From contig NZ_CP007203.1 of NCBI RefSeq assembly GCF_000340565.2, positions 841,593 through 905,592 on the forward strand: a stretch of DNA of 64,000 bases, given 5' to 3'. Source of the stretch: Nodularia spumigena CCY9414. GTDB taxonomy: Bacteria > Cyanobacteriota > Cyanobacteriia > Cyanobacteriales > Nostocaceae. Position numbers and translations under genes: made by a program. A model generated the notes under the pieces. It searched no databases. It was not told the DNA's origin and saw only the letters and a program-made list of their open reading frames with translations. Below, piece by piece: positions 35,985-45,335 of this stretch. Each line of letters begins with the position of its first letter. Position 1 is the stretch's first letter.

Positions 35985-38000
35985 ATGAATGGTCAAATTT
36001 TGGATGAACGTTATCAAATTGTCAAAGTTCTGAATGTGGAGGAGGTTGTACAAACCTATTTAGTTGAAGATGCTATGCTTCCGGGTAGCCAATTGGTCAT
36101 AAAGCAGCTACATCCTGGTAGTGATAATCTCCAAGATTTAACAATTCGGCGAGAGTTATTTGCAGATGAGGCAAAAAAGTTAAAGCAGTTAGGAGAGTTA
36201 CACGAACAAATCCAAAATTTAGTCAATTATTTTGCAGAGAATCAAGAATTTTATCTAGTTCAAGAATATATTATTGGTCATAACTTAACCTCAGAATTTT
36301 TTCGGGGAATACCTCTAGAAGAATCACAGGTAATTAGTGTTTTATCGGAAGTATTAGAAATTTTAGCATTTGTTCATAGTCGGGGAGTGATTCACCAGAA
36401 CATTAAACCAGCAAATATCATTCGTCGAGATTCAGATAAAAAGTTGGTTTTGGTTGACTTTGGGGCTGTTCAAGAAGTTGTGACTACTATTGTGGGTAAT
36501 CTGGAATATGTACCAGTGGAACAATTGCGCGGTCAACCCCATTATAACAGCGATATATATGCTTTGGGCATAGTTGCGATCGCCGCACTTATCGGTTTAC
36601 CAGTTCAGGAAATCTCTCGATTACAACATCAGAAAAATCTACTCACAGGCGAAATTATTTGGCGGAACAAGAATGTAAACGTCAGTAAAGAATTAGCAAA
36701 AATTCTTGATAAGATGGTATGCTTTAATTACCACAAGCGTTACCAGTCTGTAACTCAAGTTTTAAACGATATACAGCAGGTGAAAAGTCATAAATTTACT
36801 CAGGAAAAACAGCATCAACCAAAACTTTGGTTAATTTTAGCCGGGATAGCTACTTTTATCGTAATTGTCACAGCAACCTGGTTTTTTCAATCAACACGAA
36901 ATGTAGTTAATGAAGTTGATTTTGAGAAACTATATCAGGAAGGATTAAAAAAATATCAAGCCGGAAACTATCAAGCCGCAGTTGAGAATTTTACTCAGGC
37001 GATCGCCCTTGATTCCGAAAATGCTTCGGCTTACAATAAAAGAGGTAATGCCTTTTATCAGTTAGGAGACTATCAGCAAGCAAAGGCAGATACGACTAAA
37101 GCCATTGAATTAAATCCTCAAAATGCCAATGCTTATTATGATCGAGGATTTGCATTATATGAATTAGGCAAATACAAAGAAGCAATTTCTGATTACACCA
37201 AAGCAATTGAATTAAATTCTGGTAATGCTTACGCTTATTATGGCCGGGGTTTAGCCCTGGTGCAAATGCAGGAGAATAGAGACGCTAATGAAGATTTTAG
37301 CACAGCTATTAGACTGCAACCTAATTATATTGAAGCCTATTTACAACGGGGTATCCTTCGCCGTCGCCTCAAAATTTACAGAACAGCAAACCAAGATTTT
37401 GATGCTATAATTAAGATTAATCCTGATGATGCTAGACCTTATTATCAAAAAGGTTTAATCCAAGCTAGTAATAATCAAAAGTATGCAGCTATTAAGGAAT
37501 ATACTCAAGCAATTAACCGCAATCCTAATTATGCAGTAGCTTATCTCCGACGAGGTAATATGCATAGTGAATTGGGGTATAAATTGGAAGCTACCGAAGA
37601 TTATAATCGAGTTTTACAGCTAAATCCGCAATGGGGCGCAGCTTATAATCACAGAGGTATTCATCGCCTTTCCTTTGGAGATTACCAAGGCGCAATTGCA
37701 GATCATACCAAAGCCATTGAACTCAATTCTCAGGATGCTGCGGCTTACAATAACCGTGGGAATGCTAATTATCAACAGGGAAATTATAAAGCTGCTAATG
37801 AAGATTACACTCAGGCGATCGCCATTAATTCTAAATACGGTTTAGCTTATTATAACAGAGGTGTAACTCGCGCGAAACAGGGAAATAGACAAGGTGCGAT
37901 CGCGGATTTTCAACAAGCTATAAGACTCTTCCGAGAAAGTGGAGAAAGAAATAGTCTTAAAGATGCACAGAAAGAACTTAATTTATTACTAAATAGGTGA
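35985..38000 (+). CDS. Ser/Thr protein kinase-like protein with ten TPRs; probable pseudokinase
   Basis: 671 residues. The kinase-like domain (1-270) keeps the ATP-anchoring Lys (LVIKQLHPG) and the DFG motif (LVDFGAV), but the glycine loop reads VLNVEEVVQTYLVED without GxGxxG, and the catalytic HRD loop reads IHQNIKPANII, replacing the base Asp by Asn. A transmembrane helix (about 282-302, LWLILAGIATFIVIVTATWFF) leads to ten TPR units (about 315-655), each like AYYDRGFALYELGKYKEAIS. The topology is cytoplasmic kinase-like domain with TPRs across the membrane. It more likely acts as a scaffold or sensor than as an active kinase. Confidence 0.88.
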   Translation: MNGQILDERYQIVKVLNVEEVVQTYLVEDAMLPGSQLVIKQLHPGSDNLQDLTIRRELFADEAKKLKQLGELHEQIQNLVNYFAENQEFYLVQEYIIGHNLTSEFFRGIPLEESQVISVLSEVLEILAFVHSRGVIHQNIKPANIIRRDSDKKLVLVDFGAVQEVVTTIVGNLEYVPVEQLRGQPHYNSDIYALGIVAIAALIGLPVQEISRLQHQKNLLTGEIIWRNKNVNVSKELAKILDKMVCFNYHKRYQSVTQVLNDIQQVKSHKFTQEKQHQPKLWLILAGIATFIVIVTATWFFQSTRNVVNEVDFEKLYQEGLKKYQAGNYQAAVENFTQAIALDSENASAYNKRGNAFYQLGDYQQAKADTTKAIELNPQNANAYYDRGFALYELGKYKEAISDYTKAIELNSGNAYAYYGRGLALVQMQENRDANEDFSTAIRLQPNYIEAYLQRGILRRRLKIYRTANQDFDAIIKINPDDARPYYQKGLIQASNNQKYAAIKEYTQAINRNPNYAVAYLRRGNMHSELGYKLEATEDYNRVLQLNPQWGAAYNHRGIHRLSFGDYQGAIADHTKAIELNSQDAAAYNNRGNANYQQGNYKAANEDYTQAIAINSKYGLAYYNRGVTRAKQGNRQGAIADFQQAIRLFRESGERNSLKDAQKELNLLLNR

Positions 38001-38019
38001 GAAATCAAACTACAAACCC

Positions 38020-38121
38020 AAAGATACCCGACTTCTTCAAGAAGTCGGGTATCTGATACTTTCGCTATTTGTAAAAGTCAATTTTTTTAAACGAACCGCC
38101 AAGTCGCCAAGGTCGCCAAGT
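38020..38121. repeat. ~100-bp dispersed repeat, copy A
   Basis: A near-perfect palindrome (38023-38053, arms gatacccgacttctt) is followed by a T-run and aaacgaaccgccaagtcgcc. Copy B lies at 38496-38600. As the palindrome is followed by AT-rich sequence it might also work as a terminator for the kinase gene. Confidence 0.75.
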
Positions 38122-38190
38122 GAAGAAGTTCAGAAATGATTTAAAACTGCTATATCTTAATTTTATTCCTAATTTTGCACTAATCCCAAT

Positions 38191-38475
38191 ATGGTTGAGC
38201 CAATAATTTCTTCCTTTTCTTTCTTCACTTGGCGTACTTGTCGTCATAAATTGGGAAATATCCAGAGTGCAATTGATGATTATACCCAAGCTATCAACAT
38301 TGACCCCTATTTTGCTAAAGCTTACCAGAATCGGGGGATTGCTCGCTCTGCATTAGGATATAAACAGGATGCAATTGATGATTTTGAAACTGCTGCAAAT
38401 TTATCTAAAAAATCAGGGTATGAAACATCTTATCAAAAAGCTAGGAAGCAAATTAGCAAGCTTAAAAGTACCTGA
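38191..38475 (+). pseudogene. TPR protein fragment, duplicated tail of the TPR kinase type
   Basis: 94 codons. From about residue 20 they encode two TPR units (AIDDYTQAINIDPYFAKAYQNRGIARSALGYKQDAIDDFE) and a tail (KARKQISKLK) that parallels the end of the preceding kinase gene (AQKELNLLLN). The first ~19 residues are repeat-derived sequence. With copies A and B of the dispersed repeat on either side, it looks like the leftover 3' end of a duplicated gene. It could still be expressed as a small TPR protein. Confidence 0.6.
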
Positions 38476-38495
38476 TATCACTTTTAACTAAGAAC

Positions 38496-38600
38496 TCAAA
38501 GATCCCCGACTTCTTCAAGAAGTCGGGGATCTGATCCTCTCGCATTTATAAAAGTCATTTTTTTAAACGAACCGCCAAGTACGCAAAGTACACAAAGAGA
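38496..38600. repeat. ~100-bp dispersed repeat, copy B
   Basis: Palindrome at 38501-38531 (arms gatccccgacttctt), then the same downstream sequence as copy A up to aaacgaaccgccaagt. The compensating base changes in the two arms (t-a in A, c-g in B) show that the stem itself is maintained. Confidence 0.75.
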
Positions 38601-38630
38601 AGAAAAATCAGAAACAATAACTAATCATCA

Positions 38631-39377
38631 TTACTCTAAATCAGGTTCTACACCCAAAGCCCGCAATTGTTCTATTAACCGTTCTTTTTGTCGCCTTTCT
38701 TGTGCTGTGCGTTCCCTTTCCGCTTCCGTGGGAGTCAAAACCCAATTACCTGTACTATCATACCAACGTAACCAAGGCTGCTGAATATTATGATAACTTC
38801 CTTCCCAAACTCCTAAACCTAACTCTATTTCTGGAATCCAAAAACGGGAATCTGATAAAATAACTTCCGCATAACGACCGCCATCTAATTTAAACATTTT
38901 AAATTCATATTTATAACGGTCAAAAATAGCATAATAAGGAATCCTTAAAATCTTTTCATAGACTTCCCATTTTGTCGGCGGTTTTGCTACATCTCGCCAA
39001 GTCTGTCCTAAATCTTCCTTCTCCGTTCCAGGTGAGAGTAATTCCACAATAATAAACGGACTAATTCCCTCTTGCCAAACCACATAACTCAGACGTAAAT
39101 CACCATTTTTATAAAGCGGCGAAACATCCACAGCCACAAACCAATCTGGTCTTTTGTACCATGTCGGATGATGGGGGTCATAATAAAGATTCATATCACT
39201 AGCAGTAAATATCTTGTCGCTAGGATAACTAGGCGAGTTAAAACTTTCGTCTAACAAACGCGGTTGTAATAAATGAAAATGATCAGGCAAACCAGGTTCC
39301 TTTGGATCTTCACTCATGAGATCATACATTGTGGGTAAAACTTCTTGGGGAGAAAGGGGCGGATCAGTTTGATACAT
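38631..39377 (-). CDS. Uma2 family (DUF820) restriction-endonuclease-like protein
   Basis: 248 residues from ATG 39377. An upstream in-frame extension to 39464 only translates the repeat 'tctgcgcctctgcgg' and is left out. The PD-(D/E)XK-like core has RPDWFVAVDVSP and FIIVELLSPGTEKEDLG, and the end is a basic coil (TERERKAQERRQ-like). Members are very numerous in filamentous cyanobacteria; their role is unknown, possibly linked to mobile DNA. It is divergent from smc. Confidence 0.85.
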   Translation of the reverse strand: MYQTDPPLSPQEVLPTMYDLMSEDPKEPGLPDHFHLLQPRLLDESFNSPSYPSDKIFTASDMNLYYDPHHPTWYKRPDWFVAVDVSPLYKNGDLRLSYVVWQEGISPFIIVELLSPGTEKEDLGQTWRDVAKPPTKWEVYEKILRIPYYAIFDRYKYEFKMFKLDGGRYAEVILSDSRFWIPEIELGLGVWEGSYHNIQQPWLRWYDSTGNWVLTPTEAERERTAQERRQKERLIEQLRALGVEPDLE

Positions 39378-39532
39378 TAGAAAACAGTCCTGTCGAAGTC
39401 CTCCCTCTATTATGAAACCTCTGTGTCCTCTGCGCCTCTGCGGTTCGATAAAATTCTTCTCCACTGTTGCGAAACATTAATTAATTGTTACACTTGTCTT
39501 TCATTAGCCATCAGCCCAGATAAACAGCGCCT

Positions 39533-42500
39533 ATGGTACACGTCAAGCGCGTGGAACTTACCAACTTCAAATCCTTCGGTGGTACTACCTCAGTCCCTCT
39601 CCTACCGGGGTTTACTGTCATTTCTGGGCCGAATGGTTCCGGTAAATCTAATATTCTCGATGCTTTGCTGTTTTGCTTGGGGCTTTCTAGTTCTAAGGGA
39701 ATGCGGGCGGATAGATTACCGGATTTGGTAAATAATAATCAAACTTCTAGGGGACGGGCTTCGATTGAGGCTAGCGTGACGGTGACTTTTGATTTGTCGG
39801 GGGAGGATGTGTCACGCAGAGGCGCAGAGGCGCGGAGGGAAGAGGAAGAGGAGGAATTTCCCCAGTCCCCACTCCCTACTCCCGACTCCCCTCTTGAATG
39901 GAGTGTGACTCGGCGGTTACGGGTGACTCATCATGGGAGTTATACGTCGAATTATTATATGAATGGTTTGGCTTGTACTCTGACGGAGTTACATGAGGAG
40001 TTGAATAATCTCCGCATTTATCCAGAGGGGTATAATGTTGTGCTGCAAGGGGATGTTACTAGCATTATCTCGATGAATGCTAAGGAACGTCGCGAAATTA
40101 TTGATGAGTTGGCTGGGGTTTCGGCTTACGATCGCAAGATTATTCAAGCGAAAAAAACTCTGGATGAGGTGAAGGATAAGGAGGATAGTTGTCGGATTAT
40201 TGAGACGGAGTTGACTACTCAGCGCGATCGCTTGTCTCAGGATCGGGCGAAGGCGGAAAAGTATCAAAAACTGCGGACGGAATTTTTGGCTAAACAGTCT
40301 TGGGAGGCGGTTCTTTCTTGGCGATCGCTTCAAGCACAACAAGAAAAATTAATTGGCGAAATTCAAGCAGGCGATCGCACTTCTACTGAATTAATTTCTC
40401 AACTCACAACTCTCAATTCTGCAATTTCTCAGAAAAGCGCTGAATTAGAAGAACTCAATGCCCGTGTCAAGGCTTTGGGTGAAGAGGAACTTTTGGCGGT
40501 ACAATCAACTCTGGCGACTCAGGAAGCGGAACGGAAACAACTCCAACGCCGACAAGCTGAGTTAAATACGGCTATTCAGGAAACTGTGAAGCGGTTGGCG
40601 CAAACTCAGCAGGAAGTTCAACAATATCAGCATTCTTTAACGGAATTTGCCCAAACTCAGGTTTTAGAACAGCAATCTATTCTCTCCTGTCAGCAACAAC
40701 GGGATGAAGCACAACAAGCTTTAGATGCTTCTCGCGCCGCCGCAGCTGAAATCGCCACCGCTTCGGAAGCTTGGGTACAGCAACAAACGGCTTTCAATCG
40801 TCAAATTGAAGCTTTACTGCAAACTCTGGAACCCCAGCGTACTGAACAAGCCCAACTCCGGGAACGCCATCATCAGTTACAGCAACTGATTACTGAACAA
40901 ACTCAGTTAATTGCGACTTTAGAACCAGAATTAGCCGCTAAACAAACTGAATGTAATCGTCTGGAAACGGAGTTTAACGCTTCTAGTGAACCCATCCAAA
41001 ATTTAGCCGAAAATCTCTCAGCGACAGAACAAGAATTACAAATCCAACAGGAAACCCAAAAGCGACTTCTCCAAGAACAACGGGAAAAACAACGCCAGTT
41101 GGATAAAATTGAAGCCCAAGCCCAAGCCCAACAGGAAGTCCAGGGAACTCAAGCAAGTAAAGTTATATTACAATCTGGATTGCCGGGGCTTTGCGGTTTA
41201 GTTGTCCAGTTAGGTAAGGTGGATTCTCGCTATCAGTTAGCTTTGGAAATCGCTGCTGGTGGGCGTTTGGGGCATATTGTCGTGGAAGATGACAGTGTAG
41301 CCGCAGCCGGCATTGAATTACTGAAACAGAAACGCGCTGGGAGGGCAACTTTTTTACCTTTAACTAAGATTCGCGCTAGTAAGTTTACGCAGGATGCTAC
41401 GTTGCGTTATGCGAACGGTTTTGTTGACTATGCGGTGAATTTAGTGGAGTGCGATCGCCGTTATCAAGATGTGTTTAGTTATGTATTCGGTAATACCGTA
41501 GTCTTTAGGAATATCCAAGAAGCGCGCCCCAATATCGGACTGTATCGCATTGTCACCTTAGACGGGGAATTGTTGGAAACAAGCGGCGCGATGACTGGGG
41601 GAAGTAGTAATCAGCGTTCATCCTTAAAGTTCGGTCAGGGGGAATCGGCGGAATCTCAGGAAGTTGTGGCTTTAAAGAGTCGCTTGGCAGATATTGAGCG
41701 CATTATAGAACGTTGTACCGAGGCGATCGCTACTTTATCAGCCAGAACCAAAGAACATACCCAAGCCCTCACAGAAGCTAGACAGGGGCGGCGAGAACAG
41801 CAGTTACAGTTGTCACAGTTGCAAAAGGATATTCAGGGTTTGACAGCGCAATTGGAGGGGACGCGATCGCAACTTACCCAAAACAGCGAAAAAATTACTG
41901 TCGCCCAATCCCGGTTATCAGTTTTAGATCGGGAATTACTAGGACAAGAAAGTGAATTGCAACAATTGCGACAAGCTTTAGCCGAGTTAGAAGACTCTCA
42001 AACCCCTAGTGAATGGCAAGAAATCCAAGTAACTATTAAAAGCAAAGAGCAACAATTGCAACAACGAGAGGGAGAATTAAGGGATGCCCAGCAAAGATTA
42101 AAAAATTTGGAAATTCAGCAACTGCGATCGCAAGAGAAAATCCAAGAAGCCCAAACCAAGATTCACCAATATCACGAACAGCAAAGCAGCCAACAAAATC
42201 AACTCAACACCCTGCAAAATCAGAATTTTGAACTCAACGCTCAAATCAGCGAAATACAGGCGAATCTGAGTCAAATGGAGCAGAATCTGGGGGCAGAAAA
42301 GCAAAAACGCGACGCAACAGAACAGGAAGTGCGATCGCAACTTCTCAAACAACAACAACTGCAATGGGAAATCCAAAAACTCCAAGAAACCCAAGAAAAG
42401 CGGCGAGAAGAGTTGACAACCTTGCAAAACCAACTGCGAGAAACTGGCGCAGAATTACCCAATCCTTTGCCAGAAGTCCCCGATAAAGTAGATTTAGAGG

Positions 42501-43153
42501 AATTGCAAAAAGAACTGCGAAGCCTAGCCAAACGCTTACAGGCGATGGAACCTGTGAATATGTTGGCTTTGGAAGAATATGAACGCACCCAAAACCGTCT
42601 CCAGGAACTAACGGAAAAATTGCAAACCCTAGAAGCAGAACGCACCGAATTACTTTTACGCATTGAAAACTTTACCACCTTGCGGCAACGGGCTTTTAAA
42701 GAAGCCTTCGATGCTGTCAACGAAAACTTTCAATCGATTTTCGCTATTCTTTCCGACGGTGACGGCTATTTACAATTAGAAAATCCTGAAGATATCTTTA
42801 ACAGTGGACTAAATTTAGTCGCCCACCCCAAAGGTAAACCAGTACAGCGTTTAGCTTCCATGTCCGGGGGTGAAAAATCACTCACAGCCTTGAGTTTTAT
42901 CTTTGCTCTACAACGTTACCGCCCCTCGCCATTTTATGCTTTTGACGAAGTAGATATGTTTTTAGATGGGGCAAACGTCGAGCGATTAGCTAGAATGATT
43001 AAACAAGAAGCCCAACAAGCACAATTTATAGTTGTGAGTTTGCGTCGTCCGATGATAGAATCAGCCGAGCGCACCATTGGCGTTACTCAAGCACGAGGAG
43101 CTTATACTCAAGTTCTGGGTATTAAATTAAAATCATCCCATACATCTGCTTGA
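39533..43153 (+). CDS. smc: Chromosome segregation ATPase SMC
   Basis: 1206 residues. Walker A GPNGSGKSNILDALL (about 33), long coiled coil, hinge (about 540-680; GLCGLVVQLGKVDSRYQLALE, with GGR and GAMTGGS), second coiled coil, then the ABC signature MSGGEKSLTAL and Walker B FYAFDEVDMFLD. It is the core of the SMC-ScpAB condensin-like complex that organises and segregates the chromosome. Residues about 93-123 form an extra acidic/proline-rich loop in the N-terminal head. It is encoded by two spacer repeat types (gcagaggcgcagaggcgc and ccccactccctactcccg) and is not seen in ordinary SMC heads. Confidence 0.96.
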   Translation: MVHVKRVELTNFKSFGGTTSVPLLPGFTVISGPNGSGKSNILDALLFCLGLSSSKGMRADRLPDLVNNNQTSRGRASIEASVTVTFDLSGEDVSRRGAEARREEEEEEFPQSPLPTPDSPLEWSVTRRLRVTHHGSYTSNYYMNGLACTLTELHEELNNLRIYPEGYNVVLQGDVTSIISMNAKERREIIDELAGVSAYDRKIIQAKKTLDEVKDKEDSCRIIETELTTQRDRLSQDRAKAEKYQKLRTEFLAKQSWEAVLSWRSLQAQQEKLIGEIQAGDRTSTELISQLTTLNSAISQKSAELEELNARVKALGEEELLAVQSTLATQEAERKQLQRRQAELNTAIQETVKRLAQTQQEVQQYQHSLTEFAQTQVLEQQSILSCQQQRDEAQQALDASRAAAAEIATASEAWVQQQTAFNRQIEALLQTLEPQRTEQAQLRERHHQLQQLITEQTQLIATLEPELAAKQTECNRLETEFNASSEPIQNLAENLSATEQELQIQQETQKRLLQEQREKQRQLDKIEAQAQAQQEVQGTQASKVILQSGLPGLCGLVVQLGKVDSRYQLALEIAAGGRLGHIVVEDDSVAAAGIELLKQKRAGRATFLPLTKIRASKFTQDATLRYANGFVDYAVNLVECDRRYQDVFSYVFGNTVVFRNIQEARPNIGLYRIVTLDGELLETSGAMTGGSSNQRSSLKFGQGESAESQEVVALKSRLADIERIIERCTEAIATLSARTKEHTQALTEARQGRREQQLQLSQLQKDIQGLTAQLEGTRSQLTQNSEKITVAQSRLSVLDRELLGQESELQQLRQALAELEDSQTPSEWQEIQVTIKSKEQQLQQREGELRDAQQRLKNLEIQQLRSQEKIQEAQTKIHQYHEQQSSQQNQLNTLQNQNFELNAQISEIQANLSQMEQNLGAEKQKRDATEQEVRSQLLKQQQLQWEIQKLQETQEKRREELTTLQNQLRETGAELPNPLPEVPDKVDLEELQKELRSLAKRLQAMEPVNMLALEEYERTQNRLQELTEKLQTLEAERTELLLRIENFTTLRQRAFKEAFDAVNENFQSIFAILSDGDGYLQLENPEDIFNSGLNLVAHPKGKPVQRLASMSGGEKSLTALSFIFALQRYRPSPFYAFDEVDMFLDGANVERLARMIKQEAQQAQFIVVSLRRPMIESAERTIGVTQARGAYTQVLGIKLKSSHTSA
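39811..39895 (+). repeat. Two STRR types inserted in frame in smc
   Basis: cacgcagaggcgcagaggcg followed by gaagaggaagaggag and ccccactccctactcccgac. The same motifs occur in spacers at about 3520, 3640-3685 and 44390. Confidence 0.85.
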
Positions 43154-43211
43154 GTTTTTGTTAATAATAGTGTATAGATAAACCGGATTCGAGATCAGGA
43201 CTCGGTATAGA

Positions 43212-44201
43212 ATGACCTCTGAACAGATAATTAGGCGTTCCGACATATTAAACACCCAGGTGATTACTCGCGACAACGGCAAACGGCTCGGTGTCGTCAA
43301 TCAGCTTTGGGTTGATATCGATCAAAGAGAGGTTGTGGCACTTGGTTTACGAGACAGCCTGATCTCTATTTCGAGTTTGCCACGATATATGTACCTCAGC
43401 ACCATCAACCAAATTGGTGATGTAATTCTAGTTGATAACGAAGATGCTATTGAAGACATCGAAGTTGAAACATTAAGTAACCTGATTAACTGGGAAGTAA
43501 TCACAGAAACAGGTGAAGTATTAGGCAGGGTGAGGGGTTTCAAATTCAATGGTGAAACTGGAAAAATTCTTTCTATAGTCATTGCCTCTTTAGGATTACC
43601 CCAAATTCCCGACCAATTTCTCAGCACCTACGAATTCTCAGTAGATGAAATCGTCAGCACTGGCCCCAGCAGGTTGATTGTCTTTGAAGGAGCCGAAGAA
43701 CGAGTTAACCAGTTAACAGTGGGTGTGCTAGAGCGCTTAGGCATAGGTAAAGCACCGTGGGAGCGAGAAGCCGAAGAAGAATATGGCTATACTCCGCGCA
43801 CAGTGTCACCAGCGAATCAGCTACCCAGTGGAGTCCCATTACAACCACCCAGAACTAAAGTCCGCGCTCCCGAACCCGTAGTTGAGGAAGAATGGACAGA
43901 AGACTATGTGGAAGAAGAAATCCCACAGCGTCAAGTCATGCGGGCGCGACAGTATGAACCCATAGAATACGAAGACGACGAGGAAGACAACTGGAGTGAA
44001 GCCAGTGGTAGGGATAGATATCAAGAAGCACCAGCCAGATATGAAGCCCAACCCCAGCCCTACAGCAAACCTTACGCCGACGACTACGACGACTACGACG
44101 ATGTAGAAGGCGACGCATGGGAAGATGCACCAAAACCAGTCAACATTCCCAAGAAAATCAAAGAAAGGCAGCCAGAATACGAAGAAGAAGGCGGATATTA
44201 G
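43212..44201 (+). CDS. PRC-barrel domain protein with acidic tail
   Basis: 329 residues. Two PRC-barrel-like units (about 5-80: SDILNTQVITRDNGKRLGVVNQLWVDIDQREVVAL; about 88-165: NWEVITETGEVLGRVRGFKFNGETGKI) are followed by a linker and a long Asp/Glu/Tyr-rich, low-complexity C-terminus (230-329, YADDYDDYDD). PRC barrels bind partner proteins or RNA, and in phototrophs also reaction centres. The function here is unknown; the gene follows smc after 58 bases in the same direction, a pairing seen in other Nostocales as far as I recall. Confidence 0.85.
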   Translation: MTSEQIIRRSDILNTQVITRDNGKRLGVVNQLWVDIDQREVVALGLRDSLISISSLPRYMYLSTINQIGDVILVDNEDAIEDIEVETLSNLINWEVITETGEVLGRVRGFKFNGETGKILSIVIASLGLPQIPDQFLSTYEFSVDEIVSTGPSRLIVFEGAEERVNQLTVGVLERLGIGKAPWEREAEEEYGYTPRTVSPANQLPSGVPLQPPRTKVRAPEPVVEEEWTEDYVEEEIPQRQVMRARQYEPIEYEDDEEDNWSEASGRDRYQEAPARYEAQPQPYSKPYADDYDDYDDVEGDAWEDAPKPVNIPKKIKERQPEYEEEGGY

Positions 44202-44284
44202 GATAATTCGTGAACACGGATGAGACGGATTAACGGATTTCACGGATTTTAGCATCTGTTGCTATCACAAATAATCTCATCCGC

Positions 44285-44410
44285 GCCATACTTTAATCAG
44301 CCTTCATAATTCGTAGTTCGTAATTCGTAAACCCTCTTCCTATAATTCAAACGGAAGGGGGTATTTAATTTTCTAACTCCTCCTCCTCTCTGCGCCTCTG
44401 CGCCTCTGCG
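44285..44410. repeat. STRR cluster (attcgtaattcgta; ctctgcgcctctgcg)
   Basis: Heptamer-like ttcgtag/ttcgtaa units (44308-44332) and gcgcctctgcgcctctgcg units (44390-44410), the latter ending exactly at the next gene's possible GTG start. An attcgtaattcgtaattcgt unit also occurs at 48602-48622. Confidence 0.75.
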
Positions 44411-45120
44411 TGAGACAAATCCCAGTGCATAACACAATTTCGATTATTATCCCCACCTTCAACGAAGCGGCAAATATTGAGAATGCGATCGCATCCACAC
44501 AACCCAGTACAAATGTAGAATTAATTGTGGTGGATGGTGGCTCACAAGATGACACTGTAAGCATAGCCAAATCATTAGGTGTCAAAATTATTTTATCTCC
44601 CCCTGGTCGTGCTAGTCAAATGAACGCCGGTGCTATGGCCGCAACTAGCGACATTCTCCTGTTTCTTCATGCCGATACCCGCTTACCTGCTGGCTTTGAT
44701 AACATGGTTCGTAGCGCCCTACAACAGCCTCAAACAGTAGCTGGTGCGTTCACGTTGCGGATTGATGCCGACAATTGGGCTTTGCGATGGGTAGAAAAAG
44801 GAGTAAACTGGCGATCGCACTTTTATCAAATGCCCTACGGTGATCAAGCAATATTTTTAACCACAGAAATATTCCATAAAATTGGCAACTTTCCGAATTT
44901 GCCCATCATGGAAGACTTGGAACTCATCCGGCGTTTAAAACGTACTGGTAATATTACTATCATTCCTGTACCAGTTATCACCTCAGCCCGGAGATGGTTA
45001 AAAAAAGGCGTATTTCACACTACCCTTCTCAATCAAATAGTAATTATTGCTTATTTCCTCGGTGTTTCACCCGAACGCATTCGCAGCTGGTATCGTCGGG
45101 AAAAACTTCATAAATTTTAA
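44410..45120 (+). CDS. TIGR04283 family arsenosugar-type glycosyltransferase
   Basis: 236-residue GT2 enzyme: ISIIIPTFNEAANIENAI, VVDGGSQDDTVSIA, the family-typical PPGRASQMNAGAMAA, LFLHADTRLP (DxD-like) and FPNLPIMEDLELIRRLK. The C-terminus has ITSARRWLKKGVFHTTLLNQ. The GTG at 44410 sits inside a repeat; GTG 44425 (VHNTIS...) is an equally plausible start. It lies just upstream of a TVP38/TMEM64 gene, as is common for this family. The usual TIGR04282 partner is at 20.7 kb. Confidence 0.87.
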   Translation: MRQIPVHNTISIIIPTFNEAANIENAIASTQPSTNVELIVVDGGSQDDTVSIAKSLGVKIILSPPGRASQMNAGAMAATSDILLFLHADTRLPAGFDNMVRSALQQPQTVAGAFTLRIDADNWALRWVEKGVNWRSHFYQMPYGDQAIFLTTEIFHKIGNFPNLPIMEDLELIRRLKRTGNITIIPVPVITSARRWLKKGVFHTTLLNQIVIIAYFLGVSPERIRSWYRREKLHKF

Positions 45121-45202
45121 GCCACTTCTCAAATCAGCTTCGTATATTAATAGCAGGTAGCTATAGGAATCCGATTTGATTATTGAAAAAATCTCAGTAT
45201 AT

Positions 45203-45282
45203 GTAGGGTGTGTTATGGCTTTAGCCTAACGCACCGTCTTCTGTGGTCTTGGTGCCGTACTCTCCTCTATAACACACCCTAC
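45203..45282. repeat. 80-bp hairpin element (MITE-like)
   Basis: Perfect 14-base terminal inverted repeats GTAGGGTGTGTTAT / ATAACACACCCTAC enclose a second small palindrome (gctttagcc). A fragment of the same family opens the window at 1-45. Confidence 0.7.
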
Positions 45283-45335
45283 GTGTATTTCATAAATCAA
45301 ATATGAGTCCTATATGAAAAACGCAGGTAAATTGC

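Noticed and set aside
43839..44255. 138-codon minus-strand ORF opposite the PRC-barrel gene
   Set aside because: Its hydrophobic Val/Phe composition comes from antisense of Asp/Tyr codons; no start context.
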